DNA of 64,000 nt from Rhizophagus clarus. Taxonomy: Eukaryota > Glomeromycota > Glomeromycetes > Glomerales > Glomeraceae. Below the pieces are notes generated by a model that was not told the origin of the DNA, ran no database searches, and was given only the letters and a program-made list of their open reading frames with translations. The position numbers were made by a program, and so were the translations under genes. The stretch spans positions 1,178,001 through 1,242,000 of the forward strand of contig BLAL01000156.1 in NCBI GenBank assembly GCA_015698045.1, written 5' to 3'. Positions 57,281 to 64,000 of the stretch are shown here, one piece after another; position 1 is the first letter of the stretch; each line of letters begins with the position of its first letter.

Positions 57281-58440
57281 AGGACCCCAAACAATATATA
57301 TACAGGTAACAAAAAAATTTGCTTATTTATCATATAAAATTTTTTTTAAGTCATATAGAATTTTGCTTATTAGAAAGCAAGAAATGAAAAAAGTCGTAAT
57401 TATAGATGCGTAATAAGGAGTTAAAATTGTTAAAGTTATATATAGATTTTGCGTAGCAAGAAGTGATTTTCATACTACATATATAAGAAAAAAATTTTAA
57501 TTTCACTCATACTTTTAAAAATTTTTTTAAAAAGATATTTCTTTTTTCAATATATTATTGATTTTATACGCTTTAGTTTTCATAAAATTAAATATTATAT
57601 TTATAAAAAAATACATTTTTTATAATAATATTCTCTTATTTTTGTTTTTTGTTTACTAAATTTAACTATATGTAAAATAAATTTTCGTTGAATGAAATTA
57701 CTTTTTATATTTAAGTAAAGCTGTTTAACAATTTCAAAAGTACTCAGATCTTAATTTTCTTAAAGCTAGGTATAATATTTATGAAGAAATTTGTATTTTT
57801 CAAACAGTACTAATTCCAAAATTTTTTTTTTCTATTTTAACTTCAGAACATAATTACATCACTTTGGTCAAATGAAATCATTTTTTTTTACTTAAGTAAA
57901 GTTGTTCAGCAGGATCAAATCTACTTATAGTAAAAGTTATAGGATGATTGGATTAATATTTATGGAATGCGACCATGTTTTGTACTTTCAATTATTTATT
58001 GTTTATTTGATTTTTAATTTTAAAGTGTAATTTTACTATTTTTGGTTAAATGAAATCAACTTCTTGTGCTTAAGTAAGTTGTTCAGAACGGTTGAAAATA
58101 ATTGTGCTTTATTTTTTATAACTCTAGGTATGATATTTATTGAAAGGTTAGTATTCCTATAACAGTATTAATTTTTAAATTTTTAATATTTTGGGTATTT
58201 AAATTAAGTTATTTATCACATTAAAATTTATTTGTATTTTAATTTTTATAATAAATTGTACTATAAATATAAATTTATAAGTTATTTATAAAAGTTTTTA
58301 TATATGTCATAAAATGATTTGCTTAATTTTTGATGTTATAATAAAATTTTGCTTAGCAGAGTTTAAAATAATTTGCTTATTGATCATAGTAAAAAATTTG
58401 GATTTTAATGTGACCTATATATATATTGTTTGGGATCCTG
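57281..58440. mobile_element. 1.16-kb noncoding TIR element, 8-bp target duplication
   Basis: Left AGGACCCCAAACAATATATA, right reversed AGGATCCCAAACAATATATA. GGTTAAAG flanks both sides (57273-57280, 58441-58448). The ends resemble those of the 39174 element. The interior has three ~175-bp tandem repeats (about 57680, 57870, 58045) starting AATGAAATCA-like and containing ACTTAAGTAAAGTTGTTCAG. Confidence 0.85.
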
Positions 58441-58448
58441 GTTAAAGT

Positions 58449-58650
58449 GTGGTAACCAAGTTATATATTCAGATTAAAGTATGGTAATTAAGTTATAGCT
58501 ATTAGATTGTAGCATGGTATTTAGATTATAGTGTAATATTTAGATTATAGCATGTTATTTAGATTATAGTGTGATATTTAGATTATAGTATGATATTTAA
58601 ATTATAGCGTGTTATTTAGATTATAGTGTGATATTTAGATTATAGTGTGA
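58449..58650 (+). repeat. Minisatellite of TTAGATTATAG words
   Basis: About nine copies of a 15-18-bp unit, TTAGATTATAGTGTGATA and variants, inside the MITE at 57137-58692. Confidence 0.8.
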
Positions 58651-58668
58651 TAACATAACCTAGTCTAA

Positions 58669-58716
58669 GTGGGATACCATGCTTTAACTTAATTAAGTTA
58701 AAGCATGGTATCCCAC
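58669..58716. repeat. Perfect 48-bp palindrome
   Basis: Two 24-bp arms, GTGGGATACCATGCTTTAAC plus TTAA and its exact complement, meet at TTAATTAA. The left arm is the right end of the 57137 MITE; the right arm is a second copy of that end. Confidence 0.95.
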
Positions 58717-59492
58717 TGTGAGGGAAGTTTTGTTCCATCTGCCATACATGTTAAAACTACTGTAAAGTTAGCTTTTTCATGTCCTGTTGTGTGGATGCTA
58801 ACTGATCATGCACCTAATTCATCAATAGTGGTATTGGAAGGAAGATCAAAAGATACTAGCGTTTTATCTATATTACTAATATATGCTAAAGGATAATCAT
58901 ACTGAATATGCCTATACATGATTTATAATAAAAATTCTTGTTGTTTTTCAACTAAATCATCAGGTAAACATTGTGCAATAGTAGTATGATGATGATTACT
59001 CAAATTTTTTTGTCGCATAAAACCATCTAGCCACTTATTACTAAAAGTAAAAGATCCAACTCCAGAACATATAGCTTGCCATTGGCATTGTTGTGCAAGT
59101 GCTTTGGCTTTCATTTGAATTATGCTTTGTGTAACTGCATTTTGATTTTTTCTTTTTTCTTTTACCCAAGTAAGTAAAGCAGTTTCTAAAGCAGGGTATT
59201 TTGGTTTTGCTCCCGTATTTAAATGTTTAACACCTGGTTGTACTTTGAGTAACTGAGGTTTTTTAGATATCCAGTTGCGAAGTTGGTTTGTTTGAATGTT
59301 AAACTTTGCTGCTGTTTTATTTTTACTATGGCCATTTTCATGATACATAATAATTGCAATTTTTTCACGTACGTTCCAGTGTCTCCTTTTTTTCTCTGTA
59401 ATTGTTAAGCGGTTACTTCTTTTATTTGCTTGAGGATGACCCATTTTATAAATGAAATAAAAATTTGTGAAAATACCATAAGAACGTGACAC
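58717..59492 (-). pseudogene. Pogo/Tigger-like transposase, C-truncated
   Basis: The 5' ORF (59492-58923) holds a CENP-B/psq-type DNA-binding region: HWNVREKIAIIMYHENGHSK, KTAAKFNIQTNQLRNW, a second HTH (ALETALLTWVKEKRKNQNAV) and FSNKWLDGFMRQKNLSNHHH. After a TAG the frame continues with YISNIDKTLVSFDLPSN, containing the first catalytic Asp of a DDE_1 domain, then a TGA and TTGHEKANFTVVLTCMADGT. It ends at the palindrome at 58716. The MGHPQANKRSNRL Met at 59444 is a better start than the one at 59492. The other two catalytic residues are missing. Confidence 0.68.
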
Positions 59493-59732
59493 GATCGAAT
59501 TTCATGACCATTTTTCAAACCCCTGCAGGTCATCTGATAAAAAAGAGTAAGGACAATCACACAGTGCGATAAATCTGATTTTAACGATCATTGCAATAAA
59601 TTAAATTAAATTTTTTATTATTAAATTGAATTTTTAAAAAACCGTTAAAAAACTAATTACTTTTTAAAATTATATTAACATATGATTAGTACCCCTCCTT
59701 TCAATGTATCCCCCTGTTATAGTACCCTCCTC

Positions 59733-59815
59733 CTCATATAACACCTCCCCAGGTACTATACAATCTAAGCAGAGTTTCTTGAATAACACCGGGGGGTGTT
59801 ATATGCAGTGCTATA
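59733..59815. repeat. Inverted pair ATATAACACC ... GGTGTTATAT
   Basis: ATATAACACCTCCCC and GGGGGGTGTTATAT are separated by about 48 bp, in an unusually C-rich patch. It could be an element end or a hairpin. Confidence 0.5.
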
Positions 59816-59829
59816 TGGTATTATTCATT

Positions 59830-60540
59830 ATGATCTTTATCATCATATACATGTATATATCAATGAATGAGCTTTATTAGTTAAGGTACTAGAATTATCA
59901 CCATGCAAGTTTAGAATGTAAAAATTGGAAACCATACTGGACAGTATAAAAAGGAGCTTTTAAAGTAAAGGTTGTAAGTTCTGGTTTGATATCATGTTAA
60001 AAGGGAGAGTCTAAGAAATAATTAACCACAGGAAAGTTTATTAACACAGAATGCTCCTTTTAAGAGCATGCTGCTCCTAGTAAATAGTGATGAACTCTTA
60101 ACTCAATACTTGAACTTAAGTGCAAGTTTGACTCTTAGTTTATGGTGATGAACTCTTTTTCAACACTTAAGTACAAGCTGTCTTAATCAACATTTTATTT
60201 GCAAAGGCGATACGAAACATCTAGAAAATACTATTAAGACCTTTTAATAAAAAATGGAAGCTAAACTTGCAAAAATATTGGTTTTAAAAAAAAAAAAAAA
60301 AAAAACATTTTATTTTTTGTTGTTCTCCTAAAGTACAGTATTATAATAAATTGTAAATAAACTTTATCAAAAGAAGTTTTTGATGTTTAAAATGAGAACT
60401 GATTCAAAAACCTTTTTTTTTAAAAAAAAAAATTTGAAAGAAAAATTAATATTAATACTTCTGTGATATTTTTTAATAATAATAAGAAAGAAGGAAAAAT
60501 GTCGTCAAAACAGAAAAAAAATTTTTTTTCATTTTTTTAA
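59830..60540. other. AT-rich intergenic stretch
   Basis: Contains an imperfect repeat of TAGTGATGAACTCTT (about 60088, 60141) and homopolymer runs. No gene recognised. Confidence 0.4.
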
Positions 60541-60555
60541 AAAAAAAAAAAAAAA

Positions 60556-60763
60556 TATTTGAGTTAACCGCCCAAAGAGGGTTATTTTATATGAAATTTT
60601 TTTTTTTTTTTCATAGTAAAGTATTATTGGTAATATTTTTTAATATCATAAAGTATATATTTTTAATTACTGTAGAATTTTTTTTCGTCGTTAAAAAAGA
60701 TATTTGGGTTAACCGCCAAAAGAGGGTTATTTTATATGAAAATTTTTTTTTTTTTTTTCCTGA
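60556..60763 (+). repeat. Two copies of a ~60-bp conserved block, 142 bp apart
   Basis: ATTTGAGTTAACCGCCCAAA then GAGGGTTATTTTATATGAAA at 60556, repeated at 60700 with three changes, each followed by a T-run. Possibly regulatory. Confidence 0.6.
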
Positions 60764-61089
60764 TAGTTACAGACTTACGGTAAGTATTAGTAATACTTTA
60801 GATAGTAAAATAAATTTCTTTTCGAAAATGCACGGATCAATCGATTTTTACAAATGAAGTAAACCAAAGTTTGTTTTATTTATCCACCTAGTGTAATTAT
60901 TAAGCGACAGGTACGATTAATATCAGTCACGTGCTGTGCTACAATGCATCATAACGGCACTTGTAATGCCAATTATACATCAATCATACTATATAAGTAC
61001 TCATTATATTTCTCTTTCCAAGCGAGTTAATATGGTAGTTGAAAAGGAAATATATATCAATAAAGCAAATTAATTTTATAATTTTTTCT

Positions 61090-61910
61090 GTAGAGAGAAA
61101 AATAGGATTAATTAAAAAACATCGCTTTTCTTTGAGAAGAAGTAACTGAATACAAAAAAGAAGAGAACTCCGTTTATATTTTCTTATTTATTATTTCAAC
61201 AAATTTAAATCTTTATTTTTTTTTTTTTTTTGTTTAATTTAAAATTAATTATTTAAAAATATAATTTTGTACAAAAAAAAAAAAAAAAAAGAAACTCGAA
61301 ATGGATTTAAATCCTTTGGCAGTTAGTAAATGACATAAATGCGACCTTTGTAAAATTTCATGTGAATGCTGCATATTTCTGTAATGGGTTTATGTACGTA
61401 TATAAAAATAAATGAGGTTGTTGATTGACAAATCCAAGGGATTGAATTAATACAATGAATATAAAAAAAAATTTTTTTTTTTCTGGTCTGGCGCTTTTTT
61501 TTTTTTTTTTTTGATATTTATGTCAATATAAAAAAATTTTTTTTTCAGTCTTGCGCTGTAAGTAGACAAAATTAGCTGTGTGTTTGTTTTGCTTGTTTGA
61601 AACATTTTAGAATTATGATAAAAAAAAAAATCCTCGTTTTTTTTAAACCACGGGAGAAAAAAAAAGCAACTTGAACCTAGGTAAGTCATTAAAACGAGTA
61701 AGGAAGGTAATAGAAAGTTATAATATTGAAAATAAATTAAAAGTGTTTCATAATATTGTTTTTTTTTATAAGGAGAAAAAGTAGGATTAATTAAAAAACA
61801 TTTCTTTTCTTTGAGAAGAAGTAATAAATATAAGAAATATTACAGCGAGCGTAAAATTGTGCTAGTAAACATTCAAGAACTTTCGGTTACTACTAAAATG
61901 AAGTACTGAT
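61090..61910 (+). other. Duplicated exon-like block
   Basis: GGATTAATTAAAAAACATCG at 61107 and the same with TTTC at 61786; the similarity covers about 60 bp including TTTTCTTTGAGAAGAAGTAA. Both read GLIKKH-FSLRRSN in one frame. The first copy follows a TTTTTTCTGTAG acceptor-like site; the second stays open for about 45 more codons (YYSERKIVLVNIQELSV) to a TGA at 61909. Confidence 0.35.
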
Positions 61911-62720
61911 ATGTAAAGGTACGTAATATGCTATAATTAATATATACACAGCATGTAAAAACTTTTACCTTTTTATTATATAAGAAAGCAAATAGTCGAT
62001 TTGTGTTTGATTTTAAAATGGGCGTAGACGATTGACTATGTACTATACAGTACAGTACATATATAGTACATAAAATTTGGTTTACTATTAATTATCTAAA
62101 TGTTTCCTAATTACAATTGTCCTGCTTTTGCTCACTTTTTTTTTGTTTCTATTGTCTGTGCGTCATCTGTGTCATTCACTCTTAGTTAAATTAATTTCGT
62201 GCATACAGTATGTATTTCTAGGAGTGAAGTTTTGAATCTTTATATAATAGGCAATTTGGCTATAATAATTGAATAGAAAAATATAGCTAAAATACAATCA
62301 AATTATTAAAGTTTTGAACAATAGAAAGAAATTCATTTGTTACAAAAAAAATTCTTTTTACTCGAAGGGGAGACCTTAATATTCATTAAAAGTTATTCTA
62401 ACTTAATTAATAACTTCTTATGAATGTTTTGTTAGAAATTGGTTAAAAGTGGAGCCGTAGCAAACATTATATGAAATTCATTGTAAAGAAATAAAATAAT
62501 CAGAATATTAGGGATGATGACGGAAGATATAAAAAGAAAGAACTAATTGTAAATTTGTTAAAAAAAAAAGGACAGAGAGAAAAAAAGGTATATGAAAACA
62601 AGTCAAATTATTTGGTAATGTGGCGCAATTGCACAAAAGAAGAATTATGGATTAAAGTGGAAATTTTCTTTTTAAAAAAATATGTAATATATTATTAACA
62701 ATTTTTTTTTTTTATAACAA
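61910..62720. other. AT-rich stretch
   Basis: No gene or array recognised. Confidence 0.4.
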
Positions 62721-62724
62721 GTTA

Positions 62725-63045
62725 AAGTATTTAAAGTTTGTATCGTTGTCCAATCATTTTAACTCAGAAATAATATGTTGGGGTAAAGATGTGGGGGCAG
62801 ACTTAATAAGTTTAGCGCATATATATATATATATGTATTTTTTTTTAAAAAAAAAAAAAATTAACATATATATAACGATAATTATTATTATTGTTTATCA
62901 TTAAAAAAATTTTTTTTCTTTTTATTTTAACAAGTTAAAATTTTAAAGTTTATATCATTACCCAATCATCTTAAAATGATCCAACCTAGAAATAGTATGT
63001 TGGAGTAAATGATGTGGGGTTGGACTTAATGAGTTTAGTGTGCCG
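62725..63045 (+). repeat. Direct duplication of a ~110-bp block
   Basis: The block AACAAGTTAAAGTATTTAAA ... GTTGGGGTAAAGATGTGGGG ... AATAAGTTTAG at 62725-62820 recurs at 62930-63040 with about 20 percent change. Confidence 0.6.
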
Positions 63046-63574
63046 TAGTTGCTTTGCAAGATCAATTATGATTATCGTATTACCCGAACAAATATGATTC
63101 AAAATTTTGGGGATAATATACAGTACTTATTTATTTATTTCTTTCTTTTGTAAGAAATTTTTTATATTGACTTTGTGATTTTATTTTTTTTAATACATTA
63201 TTATTTTTGGGGATTTTTTTAATATATTGATTTAATTTGAATTGAATTATTCCATTCTTGTCAATTAATTATTTCGCAAATCTTCAAAAAAAAAAAAAAA
63301 AATTTTTTTTTTATATTATAATTTTATTTATTATTATTTCAATGAATTTAAAACGAAATTTAAAACAAGCGCCAATAATAATGGCAGACTTTCTATTAAA
63401 ATTGGGGTAGTAATGATGCCACGGAAACGAATAAATACCTCCTTCATCTGAGCAAAACTCTCTAATTTTTCTTTTCTAGTCCGTTTATGCAAAAAAATAT
63501 ATAATCTAATAAATTATTTTGAGCGGGCAATTTCAAGAATTTTTAAATACCTATATACTGTATAAATTTTCACA

Positions 63575-63778
63575 ATGAATCATGAACGACAACCAACAAC
63601 TCACCCAAACTTTTCGTACGTTAGTCGTATTATTAGTAGACGTCGAAATCAACGACGATTAAGAAGTCATGGAAATACAATTAATACGTATACATTGAAT
63701 CTTATTAGACAGTTACCAAGTCAAAATACGAACGATCCAACTACCAGACAACTTTTTTATGGATCATCTTTCCCCTAA
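63575..63778 (+). CDS. Small basic protein of 67 residues, unknown
   Basis: ATG at 63575, TAA at 63776-63778. The sequence is rich in Arg, Asn and Thr (FSYVSRIISRRRNQRRLRSH) and has no signal peptide or known domain. A TATA-like stretch, TATATACTGTATAAATT, sits 25-10 bases upstream. Base composition is less AT-rich than the flanks, which favours coding. A long AT-rich leader region precedes it; upstream exons cannot be excluded. Confidence 0.4.
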   Translation: MNHERQPTTHPNFSYVSRIISRRRNQRRLRSHGNTINTYTLNLIRQLPSQNTNDPTTRQLFYGSSFP

Positions 63779-64000
63779 AGATTTTTCATAAATATCAAAC
63801 GCCACAATGTTCAAATAAATGATCATCATCTGTAACAAATATGTCAAATTTTGTACATACAGTGCAGCCATGCATATTTATTATTTACTTACCATTTTTC
63901 ATTCAAAACGCATATTTTAAGTTTCATTTTGCTTTGGGCGAAAAAATTAAAATTACAAAAATAGTTTATTTCATACTATTGTTAATACACATAAGTATAT
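63779..64000. other. AT-rich downstream stretch
   Basis: Presumed 3' region of the small gene. Nothing further recognised. Confidence 0.4.

Larger units (their letters stand above)
57137..58692. mobile_element. MITE with TTAAGTTAAAGCATGG ends, carrying a nested element
   Basis: Left TTAAGTTAAAGCATGGGTAA, right reversed TTAAGTTAAAGCATGGTATC. Without the nested element at 57281-58440 and one copy of its target it is about 390 bp, with TTAGATTATAG-type internal repeats. Target duplication not clear. Confidence 0.6.

Noticed and set aside
59690..59830. C-rich inverted pair as the terminal repeat of the pogo-like element
   Set aside because: No matching end on the other side; the transposase is truncated there by the MITE.

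Overview
The window looks like nuclear DNA of an arbuscular mycorrhizal fungus (Glomeromycotina, Rhizophagus-like). It is extremely AT-rich and has short introns with GTAAGT-type donors, TACTAAC-like branch sites and TAG/CAG acceptors. Nearly all recognisable genes belong to families I know as expanded in Rhizophagus: gypsy elements, Tc1-like elements, SAM-domain proteins, zinc-ribbon nucleases, F-box/LRR-like proteins and A32-like ATPases. It is a transposon graveyard: almost every ORF is broken by single-base frameshifts and by TAG/TGA/TAA codons that could come from C-to-T or G-to-A changes. Species and family names are recollection plus inference; no search was run.

Layout. 1-6230 (-): a Ty3/gypsy retrotransposon, gag to integrase, cut by the window edge, with a Cys-rich insert between RNase H and integrase. 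6445-8121: two broken genes, one split by a 152-bp hAT-like MITE with an 8-bp target duplication. 8202-11530 (-): a second gag/retropepsin relic without RT. 11558-14400 (+): a decayed Polinton/Maverick-like block (rve integrase, zinc-ribbon nuclease, A32-like packaging ATPase, zinc-ribbon fragment). 15.0-22.4 kb: satellites around a 3.9-kb terminal-inverted-repeat (TIR) element that carries a tandem array of 18-45-nt exon-like units, each with its own splice signals, followed by a 1.5-kb pyrimidine tract. 22.8-25.4 kb (-): a multi-exon transposase-like pseudogene. 25.8-28.7 kb: a five-repeat zinc-ribbon nuclease (+, one frameshift) and an intact four-exon gene (-) whose PD-(D/E)XK-like motif forms only after splicing. 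28.8-34.7 kb: relics (ATPase tail, coiled coil, SAM) and Tc1 copy 1. 35.3-38.3 kb: a palindromic satellite interrupted by a 1.7-kb TIR element. 39-46.4 kb: a noncoding TIR element with an 8-bp duplication, an LRR gene, gag and LINE-ORF1-like relics, and Tc1 copy 2.

46.9-56.9 kb is a candidate 10-kb TIR element inserted in a recombinase-like gene. It holds a second microexon array on the minus strand and a nested 3.5-kb DDE element with a SAM-domain passenger gene. 57.1-59.5 kb holds nested MITEs, a perfect 48-bp palindrome and a truncated pogo-like transposase. 59.5-64 kb is AT-rich, with small duplications and one candidate 67-aa gene.

The most unusual material is the pair of tandem microexon arrays (16.5-17.7 kb and 47.4-48.0 kb). 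Their units share an FLD/FLN-type core in the corresponding frame, and each sits in a TIR-bounded element with subterminal repeats. Host genes that look intact are few: the four-exon gene at 27293-28694 and possibly the small gene at 63575.
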